Assembly (NCBI GenBank): GCA_016716305.1
Contig: JADJWP010000002.1
Span: 1,734,501 to 1,798,500, forward strand
Length of the DNA stretch: 64,000 nt
Source of the DNA: Chloracidobacterium sp.
GTDB taxonomy: Bacteria; Acidobacteriota; Blastocatellia; Pyrinomonadales; Pyrinomonadaceae
Direction: 5' to 3'
The position numbers and the translations under genes were made by a program. The notes beneath the pieces were generated by a model. It saw only the letters and a list, made by a program, of their open reading frames with translations. It was not told the DNA's origin and made no database searches. Each line of letters opens with the position of its first letter. Position 1 is the stretch's first letter. Shown here one piece after another: positions 17,497-26,855 of this stretch.

Positions 17497-18837
17497 CTAG
17501 GTGTTCATCCGGGCTGCAGCTTCAGATATCACGGTTGTTTCCTGGGTACCGGTCCTCATATTCTTAACCGTCACCTGTTTGGCTGCGATCTCGCTTTCAC
17601 CAAGGACACAGACCCAGGGGACCTTTATCTGATCCGCGTATTTTATCTGTTTGCCAAGTTTATCCGGTTCTGGATAGACGCTCACTCGAAGCCCTTTCGA
17701 ACGAAGTTCGGCCGCGAGTTTGAGCGATTCGCCGACGGTCTCTTCACTCCATACCGTGACCATTACGTCTGCGGGGGTCGATTCGGCGATCTCCGGCGGG
17801 AACATCCCACGTTCGTCCATTACGACCAAGATGCGTTCCAAGCCGAGTGAAAAGCCGCACGCCGGGATCTGCTCTTTGCCAAACATTCCGATCAGGCCGT
17901 CGTAACGCCCGCCGCCGCCCAAGCTGCCGCCGAGGTCGGGGACACTGATCTCCATGATCGCGCCTGTGTAATAGGAAAGTCCCCTGGCAAGCGATGGATC
18001 GAGTTGTACGGGACAGTCATCGGCGTAGGTCAGAATGTGTCCGATGTCGGTCAGTACTTCATTACTCACGATGTTTATCAGGTTGCTGACTATCGTCCGA
18101 TTGACCTGTTTTCCGTCATCGACGATCTTTTGCGTCTGCTCGAAAATATTCAAGAGCATGTCAGCCGCGTTCTCCGAGATACCTCGTTCAGCAAGTTCCG
18201 CTGCCACCCCTTCGCTGCCGATCTTGTCGAGTTTGTCGATCGCGACCAGGGCAACACCGTGCTTGTCGGCCGCAACCCCGGCTGTATCCAGAATGTCCGC
18301 CAGAACCTCGCGGTGATTGAGGCGAATCGTGAAATCACTAAATCCCAATCGGCGCAGAATTGCGGTGACGGCCAGGATCAGTTCGGCCTCGACCATCATC
18401 GAGGATGAGCCGATAGAGTCCACGTCGCACTGGTAGAATTCGCGAAAACGGCCGCGTGCCGGGCGGTCGGCACGCCAGACGGGCTGTATCTGATATCGTT
18501 TGAAGAATTTTGGAAGTTCATTCCGGTTGTTGGCGACGACACGAGCCAATGGCACGGTCAGGTCGTACCTTAGAGCCAGATCGGTGAGTTCACTCTCGGC
18601 CTTTGCGTTCAGCAGATCGAGCTTCTCTCCACGTTTCAGAATCTTGAAGATCAGCTGATTCCCTTCTTCGCCGTATTTGCCCATCAGCGTATCAAGGTCT
18701 TCGACCGCCGGCGTCTCGAGCGGCTCGAAGCCGAAGCTCTGGTAAACCTCCTTGATGATCCCGATGACGTATTCGCGTTTGCGGACGTCGGCGGGAAGAA
18801 AGTCGCGCATACCGCGGGCCGGATTAGTTTTGGACAT
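17497..18837 (-). CDS. hisS: Histidyl-tRNA synthetase
   Basis: 446 residues from ATG 18837 (MSKTNPARGMRDFLP). The class II motifs are visible: motif 1 around GMRDFLPADVRKRE, motif 2 RADRPARGRFREFYQCDVDSIG, the histidine-specific RGLSYYTGAIMEI, and motif 3 SLGLERI. An anticodon-binding domain ends the protein. It charges tRNA-His. The sequence resembles the longer archaeal/eukaryotic-like form rather than the E. coli form (inference). Upstream frame codons extend to 18891, but without the family start. It leads a run with the SulP and DinB-like genes. Confidence 0.96.
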   Translation of the reverse strand: MSKTNPARGMRDFLPADVRKREYVIGIIKEVYQSFGFEPLETPAVEDLDTLMGKYGEEGNQLIFKILKRGEKLDLLNAKAESELTDLALRYDLTVPLARVVANNRNELPKFFKRYQIQPVWRADRPARGRFREFYQCDVDSIGSSSMMVEAELILAVTAILRRLGFSDFTIRLNHREVLADILDTAGVAADKHGVALVAIDKLDKIGSEGVAAELAERGISENAADMLLNIFEQTQKIVDDGKQVNRTIVSNLINIVSNEVLTDIGHILTYADDCPVQLDPSLARGLSYYTGAIMEISVPDLGGSLGGGGRYDGLIGMFGKEQIPACGFSLGLERILVVMDERGMFPPEIAESTPADVMVTVWSEETVGESLKLAAELRSKGLRVSVYPEPDKLGKQIKYADQIKVPWVCVLGESEIAAKQVTVKNMRTGTQETTVISEAAARMNT

Positions 18838-18983
18838 AGCAGAATATATTACCGCAGAGTCGGTCGAAGAGAAATTTGTCACACTACGCATACCTCACGA
18901 GTGTGGTTCGTATGATGGCAATGGAGCGAAGGGTTTGAAAAACCATCCGAACATTTAGTTCATGTAACTTGTTTCGTTAACGG

Positions 18984-19490
18984 CTAGTTTTTATATTGCT
19001 TTTTCAGCTCAACGTAGTTCTGCCAGAATTTAGGAAGATCGGCGAGTTCGTCGCCGGTCAATGGTCGTTTCACTTTTGCCGGTGCACCCATGACCAAAGA
19101 ACCCGGAGGTATTTCTGTGCCGGGCGTTAGCAGGCTGCCCGCTGCGACCAGCGAGTTTGCGCCGACCCGGACGCCGTCAAGCAAGATCGCTCCGATACCG
19201 ATCAGGCATCCTGTCTCGACGTAGCAGCCGTGGAGCGTGACGCGGTGGCCGACCGTGACCTCGTGTTCGAGAACCGTCGAATGGGTCTTTGAACTCACGT
19301 GGATCACCGTCGCGTCCTGAATGTTGGTCCGTGCTCCGATGCGGATGTAGTTGACGTCTCCGCGGATTATCGAACCGAACCAGATGCTTGCGTCCTCTCC
19401 GATCTCGACATCACCGACGACGATCGCATCCTCCGCGACAAATGCCGATTCGTGAACTTTTGGTGACGTCCCCATGAATGATCTGTACAT
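18984..19490 (-). CDS. Gamma-carbonic-anhydrase-like hexapeptide protein
   Basis: 168 residues of a left-handed beta-helix with hexapeptide repeats (VGDVEIGEDASIW, IRIGARTNIQDATVIH and onward). The zinc-binding histidines expected for gamma-CA are visible in VIHV and TVGHRVTLHGC. The YrdA/PaaY subgroup fits best; members may hydrate CO2 or act as acyltransferase-like proteins, and activity is unproven. It starts five bases after murJ, so the two are probably co-transcribed. Confidence 0.92.
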   Translation of the reverse strand: MYRSFMGTSPKVHESAFVAEDAIVVGDVEIGEDASIWFGSIIRGDVNYIRIGARTNIQDATVIHVSSKTHSTVLEHEVTVGHRVTLHGCYVETGCLIGIGAILLDGVRVGANSLVAAGSLLTPGTEIPPGSLVMGAPAKVKRPLTGDELADLPKFWQNYVELKKQYKN

Positions 19491-19495
19491 CGTCT

Positions 19496-21235
19496 TTACC
19501 TGCCGAATTTCCTTCGAAGCATCGATACGACCTGTTCCACTTCGCTGATCCTCAATAATTTAGCCATGATAAAAAAAGCAAGACCGCCGAGCCCGATCGG
19601 GATAAAAGCCTCGAGCATGCGGACGCCGATATTCTCCACGTTGAAAAATGCGGCGACCGCGCGATAGCTCAAATAACACACGAGTGTCATAACGGCCGAT
19701 GCGATCGCCACGCGGACAAATGCCCCGAGGATGTCGCGGCCATTGAGCCGGCCTATCTTTTTCCGCATGAAGTAGGTCAGGGCCGTAAAGTTCACCAGCG
19801 CGACGGCCGACGTGGCAAGAGCGACACCGACATGGCCGTAGCCGTTCGGCCTCTCGGCAGATACGCCGATGCCGGACAACAGATACATCATTCCAAAGCT
19901 TACCGGTGCATGCACCGCGATGGTCGCAATGCTGATGAACATCGGCGTGCGGGCATCGTCCATTGCATAAAATGACGGCGAAAGTACCTTGATCGCAGCG
20001 TATCCGGCCAGCCCGATCGAGTATGCCGCGAGGGACCATGCGACCATGTTCGTATCGAACGCTCGAAAGGCTCCGCCCTGATAAATAAGTGCTACGATCG
20101 GCTCACCGAGAACGATCAATCCGCACGCCGCGGGGATCGTAAGTAGAAATACGAGTTTTATCGCATCTGAGAGGGTTTCACGAAACCTGACGATATTGTT
20201 CTCGGAAGCCAGCCGCGAGAGTGTCGGAATCGCGGCGGTGCCGATGGCAACGCCAAATACCCCGATCGGAAACTGCATCAATCTGAACGAATAGCTGAGC
20301 CATGATTGGCCGCCGTCGATCGTCGAGACCACGAAAACGTCCACAAGGACCTTGATCTGAACTGCCGACGTGCCGATGAGAGCAGGTCCCATCAGCCGCA
20401 TAACGCGGCGAACCCCGGGGTCGGTAAAGCTAAGATTCGGAGAGAACCTGAAACCGACACCTAACATTGACGGCAGCTGGATAAGCAGCTGAGCGGCGCC
20501 GCCCGCCAGTGTACCGATAGCCATACCGATGATCGCCCATTGGGCGGCCAAACTCGGAACAAGGTCCTTATCGGGTGACCTTTCCCAACCGCCGCCGCTT
20601 AGCCAGTAAGCGAAAAAAAGTCCGGTGGTTATCGAGAAGATATTGAACGCTGTGGACGCCGAAGCCGGGATACCGAACCGGCCCTTTGTGTTGAGCACGC
20701 CCATCGCAAGTGCGGCAAGAGCGACCAGCAGAATGAAAGGGAACATTATCTGCGTTAGGGTCACGGCCAATGCCGCTTTCTCGGGCGGGAAACCACGGGC
20801 GAGAAGCGGCACCGTCCACGGCGCGAGCAATATGCCGATCACCGTTATGATGCTCATCACGACCGCCAGGACGTTAAATACAAGAGATGCAAGCTGCCAC
20901 GCTTCGAGTTCGGTCTTCTTGATCTGGTAATCGGTGAAGACCTTTACAAAGGCCGCCGAAAGAGCTCCCTCGGCAAACAGATCGCGAAGAATATTCGGTA
21001 TCTTAAAGGCAACTACGAATGCGTCGTAAAGATAACCGGCGCCGAAGAACCGCGCGAAGATCGTTTCGCGCACAAGCCCCAGAACTCGTGAAAACATCAC
21101 CGCGATCGAAACGATCCCGGCCGATCGTGCAACGCTGCGTTGTTCGGGTTTGCCGACCGATGCCTGCCCGCTCACCGGGTCGGCGATCTCTTCGGGTGTT
21201 TCCGATTCGGCTTGTCCTTCTTTGATCTCGCTCAT
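19496..21235 (-). CDS. murJ: Lipid II flippase MurJ
   Basis: 579 residues of the MurJ/MviN MOP-superfamily flippase that moves lipid II across the inner membrane for peptidoglycan synthesis. The N-terminal ARSAGIVSIAVMFSRVLGLVRETIFARFFG and the FAEGALSAAFVKVF region are the family signature, and about 13-14 transmembrane helices are visible. A charged cytosolic N-terminal tail (MSEIKEGQAESETPEEIADP) precedes them. The dac gene upstream on the same strand is also a peptidoglycan gene. Confidence 0.96.
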   Translation of the reverse strand: MSEIKEGQAESETPEEIADPVSGQASVGKPEQRSVARSAGIVSIAVMFSRVLGLVRETIFARFFGAGYLYDAFVVAFKIPNILRDLFAEGALSAAFVKVFTDYQIKKTELEAWQLASLVFNVLAVVMSIITVIGILLAPWTVPLLARGFPPEKAALAVTLTQIMFPFILLVALAALAMGVLNTKGRFGIPASASTAFNIFSITTGLFFAYWLSGGGWERSPDKDLVPSLAAQWAIIGMAIGTLAGGAAQLLIQLPSMLGVGFRFSPNLSFTDPGVRRVMRLMGPALIGTSAVQIKVLVDVFVVSTIDGGQSWLSYSFRLMQFPIGVFGVAIGTAAIPTLSRLASENNIVRFRETLSDAIKLVFLLTIPAACGLIVLGEPIVALIYQGGAFRAFDTNMVAWSLAAYSIGLAGYAAIKVLSPSFYAMDDARTPMFISIATIAVHAPVSFGMMYLLSGIGVSAERPNGYGHVGVALATSAVALVNFTALTYFMRKKIGRLNGRDILGAFVRVAIASAVMTLVCYLSYRAVAAFFNVENIGVRMLEAFIPIGLGGLAFFIMAKLLRISEVEQVVSMLRRKFGR

Positions 21236-21284
21236 TGCAACCTACAGCAAAAGTAAGAAGGTATATTACGCCGAACGTTAAAGC

Positions 21285-21317
21285 AAAAAAAGAAAAAGGA
21301 AGCGATCTGACGCTTCC
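21285..21317 (-). terminator. Rho-independent terminator after the dac gene
   Basis: GGAAGCG (21298-21304) pairs perfectly with CGCTTCC (21311-21317) around a six-base loop, and on the minus strand it is followed by a T-rich run (A-rich 21285-21297). It separates the carboxypeptidase gene from murJ. Confidence 0.87.
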
Positions 21318-21342
21318 TTGTCCAAAAGATCTCACATTCGGC

Positions 21343-22764
21343 CTAATCGCTGATCCGCGGCCGTCCGTCAGGGTACGAGATACGCGTTTTCGCCAATCTT
21401 GAATCAAGCGAAACCGGTGCATAAGAGAACGGGACGGCTCCACCGAATTGTCCCTGAATGATCGAAATGTAGTTGTTTTGGAAACTCCGGAAGCGAGCCA
21501 CGCTGCCTCGCTGATTGAAGATCACGAACAGCAGCTTACCGTTTCTTGTGTTGAGTTCGCCGGCAAGGGCGCTGACGCCGCCATCGGTATTTCCGAGCGT
21601 ACCTGTCTTACCGATAACGCTGCCCTTTGAGAAATCTGTTGCGAATCTGCCCTCAAGCGTGCCCTGATCGAGGCCGGCAACCGGCATCACGTCAGCAAAT
21701 GTCATTCGCCAGTTCGAAAGGTCGTCACGCAGGACGCGAAGCAGACGCATCATCGCTTTCGGGGTAACTCGGTTTATGCCAAGTCCGCTTGCGGTCTGGA
21801 TCGAGAACTCCATCGGAAGTGAGCCGGTATTTTGCTGAACCATCCGAGCGATCGCGTACGGCCCGCCGACCATATCGCCAAGCCGATCGGACAAGAAATT
21901 GTTCGAGTAGCTCATCATCACCTTGACGATCTCTCGCATCGGAGCCGATTCGTGTGAGAACAGTAGTCGCAAGGTGCTCGGCATTGGCTGGACATAAACG
22001 CTGCCAGTAAATGCAATGCCTGGTATTTCGTTCAATTGGCCGTATTTACCTGAATTGATACGATAATTTCCCCATGCTCGGTTTGCGGTCGCACTTCTTT
22101 GCGATGCATCGAGCGTAGCGAACAAAACCTGACTCGACCGCGTCGGCGATTGAGTGTGATTCATCGAGAAATCGTCGGTTACGATCAGATCGCCCTTGAT
22201 AATGCGGATACCGATACGGTTCAGTTCATTTGCTATATAGATCGCGTGCTCGAACGAAAACACCGGATCACGTCCTGAAATGTACAGATTGCCATGGATC
22301 GTTGCCGTTTCCTGTTCGTAACTGCCGTCGGTCCATACATTGGTAGGAAAACGGTAATCAGGCCCAAACGTCCTCAATACTGCATACGTGGTGGCGACCT
22401 TTACGTTCGACGCGGGGTTGAGTGCCATGTTCGCACCGCTTTCGACCACGACGTTGCCATCGAGCGACTCGACCAAAATGCCCGAGTACCCCGGAATGAC
22501 CGCGTCTGCAAGGATCGGGATCGATGTTTTGATCGGATTCGACGAGACCGAACCCGGAGCGACGACGTCACCGGATTTTGCAGTTACGCTGCCGGTACGC
22601 CTGATAAGAGGTGTAGCCGAAGGTTCGGGTGCTTCGCGATAGACCTGAATGTCCTGCATCAGAGGACGCGAATTCTGAGCAGTCTGGCCGAAGGCAGCGA
22701 CACCGCTAAAGATCAAGACGGCAATGCTGAACCAATTGGTTTTACTTCGGCAAATTCTTGTCAT
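21343..22764 (-). CDS. D-alanyl-D-alanine carboxypeptidase, S13 (PBP4) family
   Basis: 473 residues with an N-terminal signal peptide (hydrophobic to about residue 26, ending VAAFGQTAQ). The penicillin-binding motifs are all present: SxxK as SNVK at 119-122, SxN in MSYSNNFLSD, and KTG in VIGKTGTLGNTDG. The family trims or crosslinks peptidoglycan stem peptides in the periplasm. Length fits S13. The start ATG follows a TTCT-rich leader with no strong Shine-Dalgarno. It is followed by its own terminator and then murJ. Confidence 0.93.
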   Translation of the reverse strand: MTRICRSKTNWFSIAVLIFSGVAAFGQTAQNSRPLMQDIQVYREAPEPSATPLIRRTGSVTAKSGDVVAPGSVSSNPIKTSIPILADAVIPGYSGILVESLDGNVVVESGANMALNPASNVKVATTYAVLRTFGPDYRFPTNVWTDGSYEQETATIHGNLYISGRDPVFSFEHAIYIANELNRIGIRIIKGDLIVTDDFSMNHTQSPTRSSQVLFATLDASQRSATANRAWGNYRINSGKYGQLNEIPGIAFTGSVYVQPMPSTLRLLFSHESAPMREIVKVMMSYSNNFLSDRLGDMVGGPYAIARMVQQNTGSLPMEFSIQTASGLGINRVTPKAMMRLLRVLRDDLSNWRMTFADVMPVAGLDQGTLEGRFATDFSKGSVIGKTGTLGNTDGGVSALAGELNTRNGKLLFVIFNQRGSVARFRSFQNNYISIIQGQFGGAVPFSYAPVSLDSRLAKTRISYPDGRPRISD

Positions 22765-23025
22765 TTATATTTTCTTCTATAACGGGTGGTGCAGGACGCC
22801 CCTTTTTCAGAACTCAGAGGCTTTTATCAGTATACCACATTCCTGCCCGATCATTTCAACCCCTTTTCAATGCCGTCGACGAACCTTCTCCATCGATATG
22901 ACGAGGCATATGATGATTTTTGTCATTCTGAAGATGCAATTCTTTGCAAATGCAGCTTATGGCAGCAATAGTTCTGCCTTATGGTAGCTAAAACGATAAC
23001 GAGCGATCGACGGTTCCGAATTTTA
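22765..23025. other. Gene-free AT-rich divergent intergenic region
   Basis: About 260 bases between the divergent dac and ogg genes. No open frame with family resemblance is seen. The only clear signal is the promoter at the downstream edge (23026-23054). Confidence 0.5.
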
Positions 23026-23054
23026 TTGACATCACTTTGGCACAGGAATAAAAT
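23026..23054 (+). promoter_or_regulatory. Near-consensus sigma-70 promoter for ogg
   Basis: TTGACA (23026-23031) and TAAAAT (23049-23054) are separated by exactly 17 bases. Transcription would start near 23061, only about a dozen bases before the GTG start at 23073, so the mRNA leader is very short. Confidence 0.8.
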
Positions 23055-23072
23055 CGGGATTACTCCGGGCGT

Positions 23073-23735
23073 GTGACCAAGACCAAAGAACCTCTCACGA
23101 TCGAATCGATCATTTTGGCTTACGCTGAACGCCGCGAAGAGATTCAGCGCCGCGTTGCTGAATTTGACAATATATGGCTCAACGGAACTGATGCTGATAT
23201 TTGGGAAGAAATGGTCTTTTGTTTCTTCACCGGCGGATGTTCGGCCCGGATGGGCCTACGTTCGATCGAGGCAGTGAAAGGCCTGATCATGTCGGCATCA
23301 CAGCAGCGGCTTGCTAAGGCGTTGACCGGTGTCCACCGATACCCGAACGCCCGATCGCGTTACATTGTCGCATCACGTGAATATTTGACAGCAGATTGCG
23401 GGATGCGGTTGCGTGAGCGACTTTCCGGGTTTGGCGATCACAACGAAAGGCGCGATTGGCTCGCACGCGAAAAAGGCATCAAAGGCTTAGGTTATAAGGA
23501 AGCCAGCCATTTTCTGCGTAACATCGGTTTCCGAGGTTATGCGATCCTAGATAAGCACGTACTTAACTGCCTTGCCGAGTTGGCGATCATTGACGACCCA
23601 AAGCCGCCAGGCAATCGTGACCGCTATTTGAAGATCGAGGATTCACTAAGAGGTCTCGCGAATGACCTCAAGATCGATTTTGACGAAATGGACCTTGTTC
23701 TTTGGTCGATGAAGACAGGCGAGATCCTAAAATAG
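23073..23735 (+). CDS. ogg: 8-oxoguanine DNA glycosylase/AP lyase (Ogg2-like)
   Basis: 220 residues of the helix-hairpin-helix-GPD superfamily in its Ogg2/archaeal form. The signature KGIKGLGYKEASHFLRNIG with the following ILDKHVL gives the presumed catalytic lysine K142 and aspartate D160. The enzyme removes 8-oxoguanine from DNA and cleaves the backbone. It starts with GTG directly after a near-consensus promoter with a very short leader. The next gene is 28 bases away. Size is normal for the family. Confidence 0.92.
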   Translation: MTKTKEPLTIESIILAYAERREEIQRRVAEFDNIWLNGTDADIWEEMVFCFFTGGCSARMGLRSIEAVKGLIMSASQQRLAKALTGVHRYPNARSRYIVASREYLTADCGMRLRERLSGFGDHNERRDWLAREKGIKGLGYKEASHFLRNIGFRGYAILDKHVLNCLAELAIIDDPKPPGNRDRYLKIEDSLRGLANDLKIDFDEMDLVLWSMKTGEILK

Positions 23736-23763
23736 AAAGCTGAAAAGAAAAGGAGTTAGAAAC

Positions 23764-25341
23764 ATGAAGTTAAACCGTCTGACGCCACTTGGAACCAAGC
23801 CTCCTTTTCTCTTAAGACGACTGGCCCTCATTTTTATTTTCTCCGTATTCGTTTGCGGGACTGCTTTTGGCTCAGATATCCAGCAGGTCAACGCTGAAGA
23901 CAACAAGAAGTTGTTGAAGCAGGCCGACCGTCTGATCAAGCAAGGCAATTTCGTCGAAGCTTCGAAGATCTTTCGCAAAGTTCTTGAGACAAACCCAACA
24001 GATTCGTCGGTCAAGCTCAAACTCGCCCGTGCGCTGCTAAAGCAGCGGTCGATAGTCGATGCGTACGACATAAGCTACGCCGTCGTGGCAAGTGAGCCCG
24101 AAAATGCACACGCCTACGCGGTTTTGGGTACGTCGCTTTTGTCCGCCGGTAGGTTTGCCGAAGCACGCCAGGTGCTCTTCACCGCCCTCAGGCTCGATAA
24201 GAAGGAAGCATTGGCGTGGGCCGGTTTCGGCTTGCTCGAGTTTTATGAGAACCGGATCGACGACAGTCTTCAAAATCTTCGCGAGGCCGTATTTCACGAT
24301 CCAAACCAACCCGATTTCGTTTTCGCTCTTGCTCAGGTATCGGCCCGGGCCGAAAGGTACGCTGAAGCCGCAGACGCTTATAACCGCTTTTTGTCGATCT
24401 CAAAAAACACCGATGACGAACGCCGTGCCCGCATCCGCGGCCTCATTGATTTCCTTCGGTTCCTCGGGTACAAACGGTCGCTTTATCAAACCGCCGGACC
24501 GGACAACTCGAAGGTGAAATTCTCATTGATCGGGAATCGCCCGGTCATCGAACTTCGAATCAACGAACGTGATGAGCCATTCCGATTCGTACTCGATACC
24601 GGATCAGGGATCTCTGTGATCTCGGAGGAAACCGCCGCCAGGCTTAAGATGACGCCGATCACCCGCGGGGGCTTCGCCAAGGGTATTGGCGGCAATGGCC
24701 GGTTTGAAATAGTTTACGGGTTCTTGAGGGAGGTCGAGGTCGGTGAGGTCAAGATCAGGAACGTACCGGTTTACATACGTAAGTTTCACAGTAACGTCAC
24801 AAGAGTGGATGGCTATATCGGCCTCGCCTTGATCTCGAAGTTTTTGACAACGATCGATTATGGAGATCAGACCTTTTCGCTCACGAAAAAAGACAGCGAA
24901 GGGGCGATAACTGTGAAGAACGGCATAAGCGTTCCGCTGCGACTGACGTCAAGCGGTTTTCTGAGCGGCGAGGTAGTTCTTGAGGGTGTCGAGAATCCGC
25001 TAAATTTCATCGTCGATACCGGTGCAAGCGTCTCGGTCATCTCGGACGAGGTTGCCAGTCTCGAATCGGTCAGCTCATTCGAGCGCGGTGCCCGCATGCG
25101 AGTGATAGGTGCCGCTGGTGTCACCGAAGACGTCCCATCCTATCTTCTTCCGAAAGTCAGTTTTGGCACCCATTCGCGGACCAGCATTGCTGCGATCGCA
25201 CTTGATCTTGATATGATCAACGAGGCGTCAGGTTTTGAACAGGCCGGTATACTCGGAGGAAATTTCCTTCGGAATTATCGAATGACCTTTGATTTTAAGA
25301 ATTCGAAAGTGACATTTGAGCCCGTAGTTCAGGAACCATAA
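23764..25341 (+). CDS. Secreted TPR protein with two retropepsin-like aspartic protease domains
   Basis: 525 residues from ATG 23764 with AAAGGAG upstream. A signal peptide or signal anchor (about residues 18-37) precedes four or five TPR-like units (about 45-225). Two retropepsin-like domains follow, each with a DTG motif: FVLDTGSGISVI with D278 and FIVDTGASVSVI with D418. Each is followed by the family flap/end pattern GYIGLALISKF or GILGGNFL. Retropepsins normally act as dimers of one domain; here two copies in one chain could form an intramolecular pair as in pepsin. Substrate is unknown, and the location is probably periplasmic. Confidence 0.88.
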   Translation: MKLNRLTPLGTKPPFLLRRLALIFIFSVFVCGTAFGSDIQQVNAEDNKKLLKQADRLIKQGNFVEASKIFRKVLETNPTDSSVKLKLARALLKQRSIVDAYDISYAVVASEPENAHAYAVLGTSLLSAGRFAEARQVLFTALRLDKKEALAWAGFGLLEFYENRIDDSLQNLREAVFHDPNQPDFVFALAQVSARAERYAEAADAYNRFLSISKNTDDERRARIRGLIDFLRFLGYKRSLYQTAGPDNSKVKFSLIGNRPVIELRINERDEPFRFVLDTGSGISVISEETAARLKMTPITRGGFAKGIGGNGRFEIVYGFLREVEVGEVKIRNVPVYIRKFHSNVTRVDGYIGLALISKFLTTIDYGDQTFSLTKKDSEGAITVKNGISVPLRLTSSGFLSGEVVLEGVENPLNFIVDTGASVSVISDEVASLESVSSFERGARMRVIGAAGVTEDVPSYLLPKVSFGTHSRTSIAAIALDLDMINEASGFEQAGILGGNFLRNYRMTFDFKNSKVTFEPVVQEP

Positions 25342-25359
25342 AGATCCAGCCGCGAACTA

Positions 25360-25818
25360 ATGAAACAAACCCTTTACCTCGAAACGTCAGTCATCGGGGC
25401 GTATCTCGACAATGACGACGCGTTTCGCCGCGACCTGACAATCCGCTGGTTCGAACACGAACTTTCTGAATACGATTCGTTCACATCGATCCTGGTCCAA
25501 AGGGAACTTGAACGGATCTCGGAACCGCATCGTACAGGCTACCTCAAGATCATCCAGACGACATCGCGCCTCGAATTGACGGAAGAGGTTGCGATCCTTG
25601 CGGACGGTTACATCTCGCGGGGCATTTTTCACCGCAAGTTTCTAGCCGATGCAATGCATGTAGCGCTCGCGTCAGTTCACAAGATCGATTACCTGGTAAC
25701 GTGGAACTTCGGCCATATCGCCAGCGTCAGAAAACAAGCCCGCATTCGCTTGTTCAATACGACGGCCGGATTTTTTTCACCGACGATCGTTACTCCAGAA
25801 TTTCTCGTACACACGTAA
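25360..25818 (+). CDS. PIN-domain protein (VapC-like) without a visible antitoxin
   Basis: 152 residues of a PIN nuclease fold. The N-terminal strand YLETSVIGAYL has Glu in place of the usual Asp (E8). Acidic residues follow at E49 and D97 (FLADAMHVALAS), and TWNFGHI replaces the final acidic motif by Asn, as is usual in this PIN subgroup. Such proteins often cleave RNA as VapC toxins, but no small antitoxin gene precedes it; only 18 bases separate it from the protease gene. It may be a solitary PIN nuclease. Confidence 0.85.
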   Translation: MKQTLYLETSVIGAYLDNDDAFRRDLTIRWFEHELSEYDSFTSILVQRELERISEPHRTGYLKIIQTTSRLELTEEVAILADGYISRGIFHRKFLADAMHVALASVHKIDYLVTWNFGHIASVRKQARIRLFNTTAGFFSPTIVTPEFLVHT

Positions 25819-25821
25819 ATG

Positions 25822-25842
25822 AAAAAGCACCGGTTTCGGTGC
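25822..25842 (-). terminator. Rho-independent terminator of tRNA-Ala
   Basis: GCACCG (25827-25832) and CGGTGC (25837-25842) form a stem with a GTTT loop, followed on the minus strand by five T residues (25822-25826). It lies 18 bases beyond the tRNA 3' end. It may also weakly end the PIN gene transcript on the other strand. Confidence 0.75.
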
Positions 25843-25859
25843 CTCTCCTTAACGAATAT

Positions 25860-25936
<77 letters not shown>

Positions 25937-26009
25937 ATGACCGATCTTGCCGCGTTCGCCGGCAAAGAACGAGACTAGCGAAAATTGCCTATTGCGTCAA
26001 GCAATCCGC

Positions 26010-26792
26010 CTATCGTCCTTTGAACACCGGCTTGCGTTTCTCGAGAAATGCGGCGACGCCTTCTTCTTTATCTTCGGTCGAAAAACAGATCGCAAAAAGG
26101 TCGACTTCTCGACGAAGGCCTTCGTCGAGGTTAGACCGCGACGCGAACTTCACCGCTTCTTTGCAGAGCTGCAACGCGATCGGGGACTTGTCGGCGATTT
26201 TCTCCGCCAGCTCTAATGTTTTGGCCTCGAGCTCGGCCGAAGTGTGAACGTGATTCACCAGGCCGAATCGATACGCCGTCTCTGCATCGATCATATCGCC
26301 TGTCAGCATGATCTCCATCGATCGGCCTTCGCCGATCAAACGGGTCAGCCGTTGAGTTCCTCCGCCGCCGGGCATTATCCCGAGATTGATCTCAGGCTGC
26401 GAGAATTTCGCATTCTCGCTGCAGATCCTGAGGTCACATGCCAACGCCAATTCGTTGCCGCCACCAAGGCAAAATCCGTTGATCATAGCAATGACGGGCT
26501 TGGGAAATGAATCGATCGTATTGAAAAGCGTCTTTTCTTGAAACGTAGCACGCTGCGTTACGGGTGTTTTACCGGCAAATTCGCCAATATCCGCCCCGGC
26601 GATGAATGATCTCTCGCCCGAGCCGGTGATAACGAGTACCCTCGTCTCGTCATCGACCCGAAGTTCTTCGAGAGCGGCCACGCCCTCGGAATGCACTTTG
26701 CTGTTGAGCGCGTTAAGTTTGTCCGGGCGGTTGATCGTCATTACGGCGACCTTGCCACGTTTTTCGACTGTTATCGTTTCGTATTGCGGCAT
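26010..26792 (-). CDS. Enoyl-CoA hydratase/isomerase family protein
   Basis: 260 residues of the crotonase superfamily. The oxyanion-hole and catalytic regions are clear: FIAGADIGEFA, NGFCLGGGNELALACD with the first catalytic Glu, and SQPEINLGIMPGGGGTQRL with the second. This matches an active enoyl-CoA hydratase acting in fatty-acid or amino-acid beta-oxidation. It stands alone between the tRNA and the PilZ gene. Confidence 0.93.
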   Translation of the reverse strand: MPQYETITVEKRGKVAVMTINRPDKLNALNSKVHSEGVAALEELRVDDETRVLVITGSGERSFIAGADIGEFAGKTPVTQRATFQEKTLFNTIDSFPKPVIAMINGFCLGGGNELALACDLRICSENAKFSQPEINLGIMPGGGGTQRLTRLIGEGRSMEIMLTGDMIDAETAYRFGLVNHVHTSAELEAKTLELAEKIADKSPIALQLCKEAVKFASRSNLDEGLRREVDLFAICFSTEDKEEGVAAFLEKRKPVFKGR

Positions 26793-26855
26793 AAAAAAGT
26801 AAAACAGGCTCTAAGGCCTGCCGATCTGGTTCAAAATCTATTCCCTCGAGGCAGC

